Assembly (NCBI GenBank): GCA_037975125.1
Contig: CM075853.1
Coordinates: forward strand, 25,121,399-25,185,398
Direction: 5' to 3'
DNA length: 64,000 nt
Source: Latrodectus hesperus
Lineage: Eukaryota > Arthropoda > Arachnida > Araneae > Theridiidae
The position numbers were made by a program, and so were the translations under genes. The notes beneath the pieces are model-generated. The model was given only the letters and a program-made list of their open reading frames with translations. It searched no databases and had not been told where the DNA came from. This document shows, in pieces, positions 19,731 through 32,959 of the stretch; the stretch's first letter is position 1; every line of letters starts with the position of its first letter.

Positions 19731-20299
19731 TAAACCTATGGCTGAATTAAGTGTTAAATGGTTATACAAAAATTAAAGTTTATAAAATATTTTAAACGAA
19801 AACATGATTGATACAATGGTTTAAAACATTATGATGCCATGTGTAACAGCTTTAAATCTTTATTTTTCTCATTGATTGTAATTTATCACTATAGGTCGCG
19901 CAAGTCATAGAATCTGCACTCAGTTAACTCTCTAGATGTTCAAATATTTGGTATACATTTGATAATTTTATAAAAGGATTTAAGAAAAATGGAACCACAG
20001 AATATATATTTCATTTCAGTGAGGTGAAAATGCTTTCCCCGTCTTTTTTTTGTCTACGTGGTCGTTACTCTAATTACAAGTTTCTTAGAAACTGGAAAAT
20101 GGAACTAATTTTGTCTTTGGCTTGGTTTTGCTGATTTGACGAATTTCATAGTTCCTGTATCATAGCAAGTAAGAGATCACAGCAACAAGATAACATTTTT
20201 ACAATTACCATTATTTATGTCGTTTATCTCGTTTACAATTGCTTATGTCAGGATCAAACATCACTATTTCATGTAGTACATACTGTTGAAGACTAGCTC
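19731..20299. other. AT-rich background, no gene recognised
   Basis: No gene is recognised. The part from about 20030 onward is slightly less AT-rich and may belong to the upstream part of the relic at 20300-20957. Confidence 0.5.
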
Positions 20300-20957
20300 A
20301 ATGACGAGTGGATATCTCATTAGCAACGTGATTAAAAATGCATTTCTGCACTTATGCTGGTGGACATGAAGTAAAGAGATGATACATAGAAAGAAGTGCA
20401 TGAAATCAAGACATCTCATTCAAATGGTGTATATTACCAAACCAACTATCATCATAAGAGATTGAGAACAGGTATAACCCGTAAGCATCGGGTCAAAGCA
20501 GTAAACGATGGAATGGTGCGCACCAGCGTCCCCACATCTCTAAAGGAGTCACCTGTAGAAGTTCTGATTTAAGGTATTCCTAATTGTTTTTCTTTCAATA
20601 CCTGATTCTCCAAGAATTTGTTTTGCAAAAGTAATTGTCACTTCCAAAATTCTAAATTATGCGAAACTATTTTGAAGGGTTAACCATAGCGCTTCTGCCG
20701 AATTCACTCCCAGAGATACAGAAATAGAAATGGAAGTCTTCTGAATGCGTATATTGAATTAATTCATGCGTATACCTAAGCTCTTGTCTCATTACTGTAC
20801 AACTTTTATCACAGATCCACCATATGACCTGATCTAGCCCCTGTAGGCATCATGATATTCTTTGTCTCAAGAGAGTCATTAGAGGCATACGTTTTTGCAA
20901 ACATAGAAACGAAGAAGTACAGCTATGTTTTAATCTTTTTCAAAAGAAGACTTGTTT
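20300..20957 (+). mobile_element. Mariner-type transposase relic
   Basis: The clearest trace is at 20814-20905. There broken plus-strand frames resemble the mariner box HPPYSPDLAP.DFFLFPRLK and the following RG..F segment (DPPYDLI, then RVIRG and RFCKHRNEE in shifted frames). Upstream the sequence is moderately GC-rich and non-coding in all frames because of many stops. No terminal repeats were found, so both limits are approximate. The assignment rests on one eroded motif. Confidence 0.45.
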
Positions 20958-21130
20958 AACCTATTCCATTCCATTTATTAACAGCAACAAAATAGACTCT
21001 TAAGCTTTACTTTTCAACTTTTAGACTCTTCTTTGACTTATTCCATTCCATTTATCAGCAACAAGACAGACTCTTCAGCTCTTCTTTTCAGCTTTCAGAC
21101 TCATCTTTAACTTATTCCGTTCCATTTATC
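20958..21130. repeat. Minisatellite, unit about 75 bp, about 2.4 copies
   Basis: Three successive units begin with a CTATTCCATTCCATTTAT-type phrase at about 20958, 21036 and 21109. They share AGACTCTT..AGCTTTACTTTTCA-type content with scattered differences. It lies directly after the mariner relic. Confidence 0.8.
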
Positions 21131-24100
21131 AAAAGAAACAATCTCATAAACGTTTTATTGTCATCGAATGTTGCTTTGAACTGGTTAAACAATTTTGTTT
21201 CCATGTCCAATTTTATTCGTCTTATGCTTCCATTTACCAAAATCTTTCGATTCACATTTTGTCTAAAGTATAAAAATATATATTAAAAATGTTTGGAATT
21301 GTATTCAAGAAAATACATTTTTGATTTGTTTTCCATGTGCTAATTGTCATATTTGTATCATTAATTCTATTTAGATTATTGAACTCGATGAATATTTAAT
21401 CTTAAAGTCCAGTCGTCGTGTACGAAATCATTTATACTAATTATTTATATTTTGAAAAAATATTACATGCATATTTTTAGTAAAAGAATTTATCACAAAA
21501 GTAACTTATTTTACTCATAAATCATGAATGCCAATTTTTCATCTGCCATAATGTATGCCGATAATGGTAAGAGTATTCATAAAATTTTACGTGATTTGAA
21601 TCATAATTTTAGCAATGATATTAACTAAAAATTTTATTTTAAATTGACTAATAACTTAATGTATTTCATTACTTTTGACAGGGCAGTATTTTATAAATAT
21701 ATTAGCGAGTAAAAATTTAATTTAAATTTTTACATGGAAGTTTAATTTAATTTCAAATATGGGGAAACAAAGTAAATAATAATTTTATTTATATTGATAT
21801 TGTTTATATTGATATTGAGATATTGTTTTAGACTCTTGAAAATGCTTTTACTATTATAGCTTATATTAATTATACAAAAAAATATATGATTATTATTGTA
21901 ACAATGAATGTTTTGAAAGCATGTCTTTTCTTGGGGTTGATATACATGGAAAATAGTGAGAGGAATATTTCTACACTTAATTTACATTTTTTTGTAGACG
22001 ATTCAGAGAATCTCCTTTAAAACCCACATTTTCTTGCCCGAGTAAATAGAAATTTGCATATTACCCTCGCTGTTCTTAAGAATAAACCAATTTAAAAAAG
22101 TTTTTTTAATGTATCTTTAGGATTATAGTCTAGATATTCTTATTAAGAAAAATAGGGGAAGATGATGTGTGTAAAATATACAGTGCTGTTTTGTTGAATG
22201 ACTTGGTATCAGCCTTTATACGAAATGTGATGGAAAAAATGAAAATTTTCTTATGAACTATTTTATTTTTATTATAACTTTTAAGGGAATTCTTATATTA
22301 CATTCTCTAAAGTTTTGCATTGATATATTTTGAGGAACCATTAAATAAGATATGCAAAAGAGATCTCACATCAATTTGACTTTGAAATAAAAATGTGTAA
22401 ATTTTAAGCAAAAATGAAACATAATTTAATTACAGAAATTGATATTTTAGTTGTATAACATTAAAATGACATATATGATACTCATTTGCATTATTCGTCT
22501 AAGCAAATTTCTTTTTACCAGTTTAATGAAAGTTCAACAGTAAAGAAAAATTATAGAATAGTTCCTTCTTTTTTAAATAAAATTTTTGCATTGTGAAGCA
22601 TATAATAAAATTTAAAAAAATCCTTAATATTTTGGGTAGTAAATTTATGACACAAATTTTGTATAAAGTAACAGAATAAATTATATATATTTAAAAATGA
22701 TATAAATGTAGTTGAAAAAAGGTATCATAAACTATATTTTTATTTTAAAAATTTATTTTCTTTTATATCCATTGTTAAAGTTCAAAAGTTTAATTATTTG
22801 ATTTTTGCTATGAATTCCAATACATGACTAACATATTATAAATATAGTCTTCAACATTTCATATATATATTAATTGAAATTGTGAAATAGCTCTTTATCA
22901 TTGAAATTAAAAACTGAAAATAATGGAAATAAATTTATTCAAGATCCTTCACGAAAATAAATATTTCAGTATCTAGTTGTCAATACAAGAGTAACAGAAT
23001 ATTCTTATCCTATGTAGTTAATTTTATCAATTTGATGAAAATAAATTTTGAAATATTATTTTTATCGCAGAGAAGCATATTTCAATTTTTTCTATATATA
23101 TTTTGTTAACTATTTCATTCATAACATGAATATAAAAAAATGCATCCATTATTTAAAATTATGATATTGTACAATTTTTGTAAATGAAATTATGCTTTAA
23201 TAACTCATAAAATTTACTGAAAACAACAAATAATCAATTGTACAGGACTAAAACTTTAACTGACAGAAAATAGATTATCATAAAAATTTAAATATTTATG
23301 CTAGTTTTCCTTAAATACTTTACATGATATAAAAAACATCAAACGGCATATAGAAAAAAAATAGATTTATATAAAGAATGTTATGAGTTTTTAAAAGAAA
23401 TATTAATACACGCGTATGACAGTTGAAGTTGTATTGCTTTCAAATCATTTTCCTTATAAACTTCCAAACTTCTTTTAAATTCAAAAGGCTATTCAGAGCA
23501 ACTGTGAATAGTTTTTCCCATCACTTTATGAATTTTTTTCCATTTGATTGATTATATTTTGCATATTTTTCCTTAAACTCATTTTCCAAATCTCATTTCG
23601 AAAATCATTTTTTGAATTTCATTGCTTATTATCTCAAAAAATAAATGAAAACTGACAAATCAAAATTTGGATATAAATTGTGAATATTAAATAAGTTAAT
23701 AAAATTATTTGTAATTATTCAGTAATAAGGAAATACAAAAAGTTTTTATATCCATCATGTGTTACAAATATCTTAATGCGTTAATTAATACGAACAACCG
23801 ATTAAAGATGACATCAATTTACATAAGGTATTAAATTAAATTTTATTGGAATCTTTAGAAACATGAATTGCATGAATGATAAATATTATCATGACAAAAT
23901 TTTGAGGGTTTGAATTTTAAATGCAAAATATGTAATATCTTAATTAAAATTAAGCCATTAATATTGTATGAGTTTTGGGTAACGAAAGCAATTTATCCAG
24001 ATATTGATTAACTAATGTAATTAAAGTAGGTTTCCCCATACCTTTTGTGTAAAATTTTTTAAAATGCTGAAGTAATGAAAAATGAAATTTAGTAATATTT

Positions 24101-25992
24101 TTTCTTAACTATATCTACATTTGGATTAGAGTTTTAGTTTGGAGTCTAATTTTTTACATTTTTATATAAATAAAACACTTAATATTTCTTTTGAAAACTT
24201 TCATGGTATAGTGATAAAATTTTTATTATATTCTTAATGTGGAGCAATAAGAACTTTGCTATTATATTTCGTTTTTTAACATAATTGGAAATTCATGCAT
24301 ATTGCATTTTATTTATAAATTTTAAAACCTTATAAATATTATTAAAATGTTTAAATTATTCTAGAAATAAAGCAATATAATAAATATAATAATAATTATA
24401 ACAATTATAATATAACAAGCATCAAAATTTTTCTAATATTTCTTTAAACTAAAATAAAATTAACATTATTTGCAATAAATAATTATTAAACTTATATAGT
24501 GATTTTCTTATAATTTTTTTCTGGTATATTATTTTATGAATGAATTTTGGTTGTTTTTTTATACATTTAAATAACATGATAGATTTTATGAATTTAAACT
24601 TCAAAAAAGTTTCTATGATTAAAAAATTCCATAGTATAAATATTATTAAATTAACGTATAGAGCTTTTCCCATTCATTCATCAATTAAAATATTTTACAA
24701 TATAATTCTTTATGATAAGTTAAAAGGTAATTAAAATTACATAATTTTTTTGAAATATATAAAATTCTGCAATTTTGCTTTTTTGTGAATAATTTTTCCA
24801 ACATAACGTAATTTTAAAATTTAATCGAGGATTAAGGATGTGAGAAGCAGTTGCTTGAATAATTTTATGAAAAGTAAATTACATATTAATTCGTCTGCCT
24901 AATGAAGCTCCTATGATTCAAATGAAATCATTTTGAAATAATGCATTAAAAACAAAAAAGTAATGTAAATGTTCACTGAATAAAATTATATCTCAGAATG
25001 TTCTTATGAAATTGAACTGAAAAAATGTTGAGCTGATGCTATTTCGGTGAAATGGCTTGTAATTTTCCTAAATCCGGTAATTTTGTTCTTTTTTTGAGAA
25101 AATAATAAAAACCTGATGATTACAATGATTTCGCACAAGCTTTTTCTAAAGTAAATTACATTAAGTAAAATTGAATTTTGTGAAACATTTTGTGAGAAAT
25201 CGAGTATTTTCTCATTTATATTTTCAAAATGAATTACTGCTCAAGGTGCTTCTTTAATTTGAATACTTATAAAAAAAAACAGATTTCTCTCCAGAAATTA
25301 TCTCAAAACATGGAAGGAGGTGAATAAAGGATATCAAATAATGTTAGTCTTCAATTTTAGGAAGAATGAATAAAATATTTATAAATTTAAAATTCAAAAC
25401 TATTCAAGTGAGAAGAAGCATTATTTTATATGGAGTATTACAAACTAATTACTTTAATAAGTTTGATTTTCTGTAACTATAGATAAATTAATTTACATAA
25501 ACTCATAAATGTCATTATTAGAGACTGGTAACAGTTTTCGAAATAAGAATAAAAAATTTTTGCGAAAAAATTAGTCGGCTCCATGTAGAATAAACTCATT
25601 ACGTGATCAAAATCTCTTATTACAAATTTATATTCCTAGAGTTTTAAATCAACTATCATTATCCTTTCAATTTCAAATTATAAATTAAATTTCACAAGAA
25701 TAACTATAATTAGTTTTTATTTGAATCAAGAAAACAACAAAAAGAGAAAACTGAAAATTAAGTACTAACATAGATTTTGAAATAATTTTAGACATTTGAC
25801 TTATATCTGTCATTTATTTCAGAAATATTTTTGTAATACATGTAAGTATTTTTCTTCGTCTTAATTAGAGTGATTATTATTATTTATTGAAGCTTATACT
25901 TAACATAGTCCATTGTATTGGATATTATTAAGAGAGATTTTGTAAAGAAATGAGCAACATTTAATAATCAATTTGATTAATATCAAAGCAAG
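21131..25992. other. AT-rich background, no gene recognised
   Basis: This is a long AT-rich interval. Chance frames on opposite strands overlap at 24449-24734. I see no terminal repeats, RNA genes or coding motifs. This is the emptiest part of the first half of the window. Confidence 0.55.
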
Positions 25993-25994
25993 TA

Positions 25995-27363
25995 CACTGT
26001 TGGCCACACTAAATGAAACAACTTGAAGGAAGCATTCAAATAACAGGAAAGTTACAACATGAATTAGCGAAGGTGAGATATGCGAATGATTAGAATTTCA
26101 GTGTAGACGCACATCAAGCTCGTTTGTGGCGCCACTTCAAAGCGCTATTTAAGGCTTAGAGATTTCGACAATTTCTAGTTAGGCAATTGTGTTTTTCTAG
26201 TGGTTTCTTTTTAAAAAACGATCAATTATGCCTCGTAGAAAACAGCCATAATTTTTTTATTCAGTATCCGAGTTCAACATAGGAAGGATAGTGGCCTATA
26301 GAGATTGTGGATTACCTTTCGGGGAAATCGGTAGTCATTTGTACGAAACCAAACAACTGCAATGCGGATTTGTGATCGTTGGATGCAGGATAGTACGACG
26401 GACCGACGCGTGCTCGGTAGCTTCCACCTCAGTGCACCACTTCACGTGATGACAGGCAAATTGTGCGCATGGTAGTGACGGATCGCTCATTCAGTCTGTA
26501 ACGCATCACCCAGTGTCCGGGAGTGCTATTCGACGCCGTTTACAGCAGAGTGGTCTGTCCGCAAGACGTCCATTGTTTTGTCTATCCTTGAAGCAGAAAC
26601 ACAGACGTCTCAACTACCAATGTGAGATGAAAGAAGGACGTAGAAGGTAGAATGAATCGAAATGGTCTTTACTGACGAGTCTCGCCTCTGTCTGCAACAC
26701 CACGATGGTCGCATTTGAGTCTGGAGACACCGTGGAGAGAGGATGTTGAACAGCTGCGTAATGCACATCTACACTGGTCCTGCACCGGGTATGAAGTGGT
26801 ATTGGATATCACTCTAGCACTTCTCTAGAACACATTGCCAGTGCTTTAAGCAGCCAGCATTACATCTCCGAAATATTGGAGCCAGTTGTTTTTTTATCTT
26901 CAAGGTTTTTTCATAGCCATATTTCAACAGGATAGTGTGGGAACACACGTGAGACGCATTGTCAAAGGGTTCTTCGTCAATCGCCAAGTTTAATTGCTTC
27001 TTTGACCGGCTTGCTCTCCGAATCTTTCGCCGATAGTAAACATGTTGTCGATGGGTACTCAACGATTGACCCAGATTGCATCCCCAGCTACCGCACTAGA
27101 TCAAATTTGGCAATGTGTGGAAGCTGCTTGGTCTGCTGTACCACAAGAACACATCCAAATTTTCTTTGAATCAATGCCTAGGCGTGTGGCAGCGGTGATC
27201 TCTAACAATGGTGACTACTCTGGCTACTGATTGTGGCAGGAACCGCACTTCACAGAAGTCTATAAATTAAATCATTTGATTCTTGGTCAACATGTTGTCT
27301 ACAAAATAAATTTTGTTGTGATATTTGTAATTCTTGGTGTTGCAATTTGGGTGGCTTGCAATG
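25995..27363 (+). mobile_element. Tcb1/Tc1-like transposon, dead copy
   Basis: The element is 1369 bp and begins CACTGTTGGCCACACTAAAT after a TA. It ends with the eroded inverted counterpart (read inward, CATTGCAAGCCACCCAAATT) before a TA, which gives TA target duplications at 25993-25994 and 27364-27365. The two terminal repeats match at roughly two thirds of 28 positions. Between them lies a recognisable but broken Tc1-family transposase gene on the plus strand. Length, ends and coding content agree with a full-length Tc1-like element that has been decaying for some time. Confidence 0.88.
26228..27230 (+). pseudogene. Tc1-like (DD34E) transposase, dead
   Basis: The start ATG at 26228 gives MPRRKQP followed immediately by TAA. 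The helix-turn-helix region is readable as VSEFNIGRIVAYRDCGL and, after a frameshift, NQTTAMRICDRWMQ. The first catalytic Asp is in VFTDESRLCLQHHDGRI, followed by a stop and then VWRHRGERMLNSCVMHIYTG. The second Asp is in QQDSVG. The Asp-to-Glu box reads ACSPNLSPIVN, where the family has SPDLSPIEN, so the catalytic Glu has become Val. The spacing from the second Asp to that position is 34 residues, as expected for Tc1. The C-terminus SMPRRVAAVISNNGDYSGY is intact to the stop. Confidence 0.9.
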
Positions 27364-27365
27364 TA

Positions 27366-30300
27366 TAAGCATGTTAGTTATGTGCGGGGAAAAATTGTAA
27401 AATTAGGCAGGCTGTAAAGAATCTCATATAACTATTCTTTTCTCCATAGTTTTTTTCTTAAATAGTTCATAAAAATAATTAGCAAAAACTGAGAATTAAG
27501 ATTTTTCAAGGACTAAAATTTCTGATTTATTATAAATAGGTTAAAAAATTCTTTTTTTTTTTTTTTGCAAAATAGTGGACTTAAAATATTCGAAGTACAT
27601 CAATTTTAAGCAAAATTTAAGATCTATATATAAGCTTCTGCATAAATTCCTGCAGTATTTTGCAATCAGAATTATGACATACTCTATAAACAATCTAAGA
27701 ACATACTCATTGGAAATCTGTAATAAAAAATTATTTAAAATATATTCTTTTTCCAATAATTTTATTTATTAAACTATTTGATTGAAAAATTGTGAAATTC
27801 TTTATTTTTTTCTTAATTGGAATACTCACTATTTTAAAGCACTTTAGGTTATAGAAACGGTTAATAACTGATATTAAATAGAGAAATTATAGTTGATGAT
27901 ACTTGTGAATAACTCGTTGAATATAAGATTAAAAATGTATGCCTAAAATCTTGAAATTTAAAATAAAAGAAAAAAGGGAGAGAATCCTTGGTGAGCATAA
28001 TGAATTCTTCTGGCAGAAAAAAGAAGTGCAAAAAATACATAACAAAATACAGCCATGGGAACACGAAAGCAACCTTGATATAAGATGGTTTTTCTCAAAA
28101 ATGTAATTTTTATAGCGGAATATATATCTGGAACAATGTTAACGGTGCGTTTTGTACTAGATGGAATTATTAATTTTTGTATATATATAATTTTTATTGA
28201 GTTAGTATCACTTTTTTGAAATACATAATCCAGCAAATTTCTTAATTCAATGTTGTATTAAGTGAGCATTGTAAAATTTTTCCAAAAGGATATATTTTTT
28301 ATATTAGAATAAATACCTGAAATGGAGTTATGTTGCTCTTTATACTAGATGAAACCATTAATTGTTTTACAGAGAGATTTTATTTTTGAATGGATTTCTT
28401 TATTTTAGAGGCGAGATAAAGCTACAACATTTTTTCAGCAAAACGTATCCTGCAATCGTTAGAGTAAAACGACAAACAATAAGTATCTCTATGAGAAAAC
28501 AACTTTATTTTGATAAATATTTTTTTAAATTTCGGAGAAAGTATTTTAATTATCTAAGCAAATAGTTACCCGTAAGTTTTTTTAATTCGAAATTTATTTT
28601 GAATCGATGATTTTTATGTATGAAAATCACTGAGAATTGTTTAAGTTATTATTTGTAGGAATTATTAATTGTATGCATCTTTATTGTACAAAATGATAAA
28701 TCTTTGTTTATAAGTCATTACTGATAAGAAATGTCAGAAATATTTAATTTATTTAAAGTAACTATCAGTTTAAAATTAGTTAAATGTTAAATATTTATAT
28801 AATAAATAGAAATCAATTTATCGAAATTCTTCGCTTTTCATATTTAAATTTTTAAAGTGGTTTATACATATTTTTACACATAAATATGATAATGAGAAGC
28901 AAGCATATTTAAAAGCTTAAAAACTAACATAAAATTTTTATATAAAAAGTTTCCATACTCTGATGACTCACTATTATTCTAAGATTTATAATCAAATTTA
29001 ATTATATGTAACTTAATAGTTTTTATATTAACAATTGCAAAGAGAAGTTTTGAAAAATCTAAAACGAATTAACTTTATTATTTTAAAAATGAAAGAAATG
29101 ATTAAATATTTAAGTTTGTATGTGATAAATAATTAATGTTTTAAGATATGTCTATGATGACATTACTTATATAAGCTGACATGCGCAAAGCCCTTAAATG
29201 AAAAGCATAAATGTTTTTTCATAAATTCCAATAAATTGTTGCATTTATTACATACAATTTCTACCCATTATGTATATAAGACATTAAAGATTTCTCTTAA
29301 TAAATATAAAAACAAACAGCTATTAGATATTCTACAAGAACAAAGTATTACGAGAAGAACAAAATCAGAGGTTGTGACATTTTGAGATGAAGACAGTCTT
29401 TACTTTTTGCCCATTACTTAGAAGTAATGTATAAATTGTTGTTTTCAGAAAGACACTATTATCATCTAGATTATTTACTTGAAAACATTTCCCAAGAGAT
29501 TTGTATTAATAGAATGAATGTGCACTTGAATCAAATAAGTTTCATTACTTTAAGTGGTATGCTATGAGATCTGGGAACATTTGATCAACTTTATTACCCG
29601 AACATTGTTAGAACAAGTAAAAGAAGTCTCATACTGGTAAGATAGGTCAATTAATTTTTATATAATATAACTAATAGTATTTCAAAACTCTTAAGTTTAT
29701 TGTATGATAAATCTGTAAAAAAAACCCCAATGTTTCACTTTTTATAAAAATGGATTTTGCACTATTATATGCATATAACTATTGGAATTTTTGTATTTCT
29801 TCTATAAATTTTAACTTGGAAAACGAAATGAGGACCATTTCTTTTAACTTTAATGAATTGGTAATATAAAGTTTCAATTATATTCTGTTAAATTTAAAAG
29901 TTCCTGAGTTTTAGAATGAGAACTGACCATCTTTGTCACGTTTCATAAAAAATGAGATTCAGTCCTTATGTGATTTATTATCGTTTTTGAAGATGACGGA
30001 CTAACCTCAATTTTTTCAGTAAAGGCAGAGATTTATCACTGATGATGATGATTAAACATTATACAATGAAGATTATTATCTTTTATCAATATTTTATATG
30101 TAATGTAAAGTAGTGTAGCGTTTTCATGTATACCTTAGGTAAGGTTAAGATCACCAATTTTGTGAAAGCACCAATTTGTCAACAAATTGGTAAGACCTTC
30201 TCTAACTCTATGAGAAATCCTTAATAAACCCTATCCAAACTGTCCTTAACAGGTCATAAATAATACTATAGAGAAAGGACATACAACTTATTGCAGAAAT

Positions 30301-31736
30301 TTAAAGTTTGATACTGTATCGTAACATGAATGCTAGTACAATATATTTTAAATAATGTATTTGTTGATTTTATGCATAAAGAAATTGAAATATTTATTAA
30401 GGTTTATAATGTTTCTGCAAATTCTTGCTTTTTTTTAAAACTATGAAGCTAATACTAGTTATTTTTGCATATACAGCCTCTGTTTTTTCTAGATTTCTTA
30501 AATAGAAATTTTCTTTTAAAATCACCTTTGATCATCGATAAGTTCTTGTTTTTGAATAAAAAAGAGCCGATCTTTGATTCTCCGAAGTGTTCAAAGGAAA
30601 CAGAAAAATAGCAAAGGATGTGAAGCAGAACCAAAGTAAATTTTTACAGCCTCTTAAAAGAGATATAAATTCCAGAGAGTGATTCTGTACTTTTAATAAA
30701 AATAAATTTTTCCAAGAAATTATAGGATGTTTTCTTAAGTCATTCAGAAGATATGTAACTGAAGGGTTAAATATTTCATGTTCCACGATAGAAATCGTAG
30801 AAAGATATACATATTGAAAAAATATTTTACTATGTGTAAAAATTATAATGCAACTTTTCAAGGAATAAATTTGCCGGAAGAAATAATCTGAATCGTATCA
30901 ATCTGTTTGTACTTATCGTTTATTTGACGTAAAAAAACTATTAAGCCCTTCACAACATAATATTAATTCTAAATGCCTCTTTCTTTAAGACATTTTTAAG
31001 GAAAGTATCACTGAATTACTATTACATAAATGTAAAAAAAATTAATTATAAATTTTTACGAAAATTTCAGAAAATGTGCTCATAAACAATAATCTTAACG
31101 CTTTAAATATTTAAGTATTTTTCAAGCTAATGTATTTAATAGCCACTTTTGAAAACACAGTATTATGTGTTCAGAGGACTTTTACAATTTTTATATTTCA
31201 GGAAATATTATTATATTTTAATGCAAAGTTTATGTATAGAATATTATATTAATTTCTCTCACCACAAATAAAAGTATTTATTTCATAAGCTGCAGAATAC
31301 TTTGCAAAATAAAACCCATTGTAGTTTGTTTTGGGGAAAAACTTATAAATCTAATTTTTTTGTACAAATTTTTTCTCTTTAGAATTTCTTTTGATAATAT
31401 GGATATGCTACTAACATATATTTTCTCAACTAAATTTTTTTAATCTTTAAAGTTTTTCTTTTTCTCGTCCTTTATAAATTTTTTAAAATGAATATAATTT
31501 CTATAACCTGTTTCTTTTAAACAAATAAATTAAAAAATGTAATGCTTTTCTGATTCATTACCTTAGAAATATATAAAAATCTGAAATATTTACAAAGATT
31601 TATGTACTGAAATTGTAAGTACAAATGACCTTCCATATCTATAAGTCAAATGTTATATGCAAAACCATTTAAAAATATTTCATTTAAAATTAATTAGTAA
31701 CAGAGAGATATGAACTGTATGTTTTGAGTTGCATTT
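27366..31736. other. AT-rich background, no gene recognised
   Basis: Chance frames are present, the longest a 109-codon minus frame at 30532-30861 with no known motif. A 10-bp perfect stem ACCAATTTGT/ACAAATTGGT lies near 30170. The less AT-rich patch at 27960-28170 shows no motif. I see no mobile-element ends. Confidence 0.5.
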
Positions 31737-31836
31737 TACACAGTCCAGTCACATTAATGTGACCACCACGTACTTTCCACTTCAGAGTTAAATAACCAAT
31801 CATAGAAGGCAGGTGGCAGCACAGTGCACTTGAGCG

Positions 31837-31844
31837 TATATAAA
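31837..31844 (+). promoter_or_regulatory. TATA box of the Tc1-like element
   Basis: TATATAAA lies about 50 bases upstream of the first plausible transposase ATG at 31887, inside the element's 5' region. Position and sequence fit a core promoter; this is inferred from sequence alone. Confidence 0.45.
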
Positions 31845-31886
31845 GGGTGTGTGATGGCTTCGGAAAACATTTCAATCGTTGGCGTA

Positions 31887-32926
31887 ATGCAGAAATGAAG
31901 CGATTTATCCGACGTCCAAAAGGGCATGCTCATTGGCTTTCGGACCAAGGGTGGAAGCATTTCCGAAACGGCCGAGTTTGTGAACTGTTCGCGTGCCGCT
32001 GTGGTAAAAGTGTACCGTGCATGGTAAAATGGGACTGTCCAAAATCAGCGACGTGGCAAATGTAGTGCACCACGGGCCATAGATGACAGAGGCGAACGAC
32101 GGTTGCGGAGATGCGTTCGGGCTGACAGACAGGCTACCGTTGAGCAACTGACCACCAAAATGAACCAAGGGGCTACCAAAAGTGTCTCCCAAACTACTAT
32201 TCAGCGAACATTGCTGCGTCTGGGCCTCCGTGGCAGACGCCTGGTTCGTGCACCTATGCTGACTGCTGTTCACCGACAGCGAAGGCTAGAATTTGCAAGC
32301 CAGTACAGCAGCTGGACGTCCACTGAGTGGCGACAGGTTGCGTTTTCAGATGAATCGCGTTTTATGCTCCATCAGACAGATGGACGTTGGCGTATAAGGC
32401 GTGAAACCTCTGAAAGTAACCACCCTCCAACCATTGCCGGAACGGTCCAAGCTGGAGGCGGGAGCATTATGGTCTGGGGAATGTTTTCCTGGCATTCTCT
32501 GGGTTCACTGATCATTGTGGAAAGCAGGATGGATCAATACAAGTACGCATCTGTCCTTGCGGACCATGTCCACCCCTACATGCGCATTGTTTTTCCTCAG
32601 GATGTGATGGCATCTTCCAGCAGGACAATGCGAGGTGCCATACATCTGCCAGTGTACGTGAGTGGTTCGTAGAGCACCAGGATGAGTTTACCGTCCTCCC
32701 TGGCCAGCAAACTCACCTGACTTAAACCCAATCGAGCATCTGTGGGACCATCTTGATCGAGTTGTTCGCGCCATGGATCCTCAACCACGTAATCTAGCGC
32801 AGCTGGCCACGGCATTAGTCGGCATGTCTCAACATCCCAGAGAACACCTTCAGGGACCTAAGTGACTCTCTTCCTGCACGTCTCGCAGCAGTCCGCTCTG
32901 CGAAAGGTGGTTATTCTGGCTTTTGA
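31887..32926 (+). pseudogene. Tc1-like transposase, recently disabled
   Basis: From ATG 31887 the frame reads MQK, a TGA, then SDLSDVQKGMLIGFRTKG and ISETAEFVNCSRAAVVKVYR (paired helix-turn-helix), a TAA at about 32023, and NGTVQNQRRGK. The frame is then open to about 32600. VAFSDESRFMLHQTDGRW carries the first catalytic Asp and IMVWGMFSWHSLG follows. A 5-bp insertion near 32600 breaks the frame before QQDNARCHTSASVREWF (second Asp). A one-base deletion near 32695 precedes NSPDLNPIEHLW (catalytic Glu). Another indel lies near 32826, and the end reads SAKGGYSGF. Correcting indels, the ancestral protein would be about 344 residues. I count 36 residues between the second Asp and the Glu, not 34. 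Confidence 0.93.
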
Positions 32927-32959
32927 CAGAGGGTCACATTAATGTGACTGGACTGTGTA

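Larger units (their letters stand above)
31739..32957 (+). mobile_element. Tc1-like transposon with palindromic terminal repeats
   Basis: The element is 1219 bp and flanked by TA duplications (31737-31738 and 32958-32959). Its terminal inverted repeats are identical over 26 bp, beginning CACAGTCCAGTCACATTAAT. Each contains the 16-bp perfect palindrome GTCACATTAATGTGAC, so the element ends are internally symmetric. A TATA-type promoter and a long, nearly readable transposase gene lie inside. The base composition is close to balanced, far above the surrounding DNA, which suggests recent arrival. A few stops and frameshifts disable the gene. Confidence 0.95.

Noticed and set aside
24449..24734. 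Overlapping opposite-strand frames of 74 and 64 codons
   Set aside because: Both are Lys/Asn/Ile/Phe-rich and mirror the AT-rich composition. There are no motifs.
30532..30861. 109-codon minus-strand frame
   Set aside because: It has no recognisable domain, AT-driven codons, and no splice or promoter context. A frame of this length is plausible by chance in the window.
31905..32273. 122-codon minus-strand frame
   Set aside because: It is the antisense shadow of the plus-strand Tc1-like transposase, which has clear catalytic motifs.
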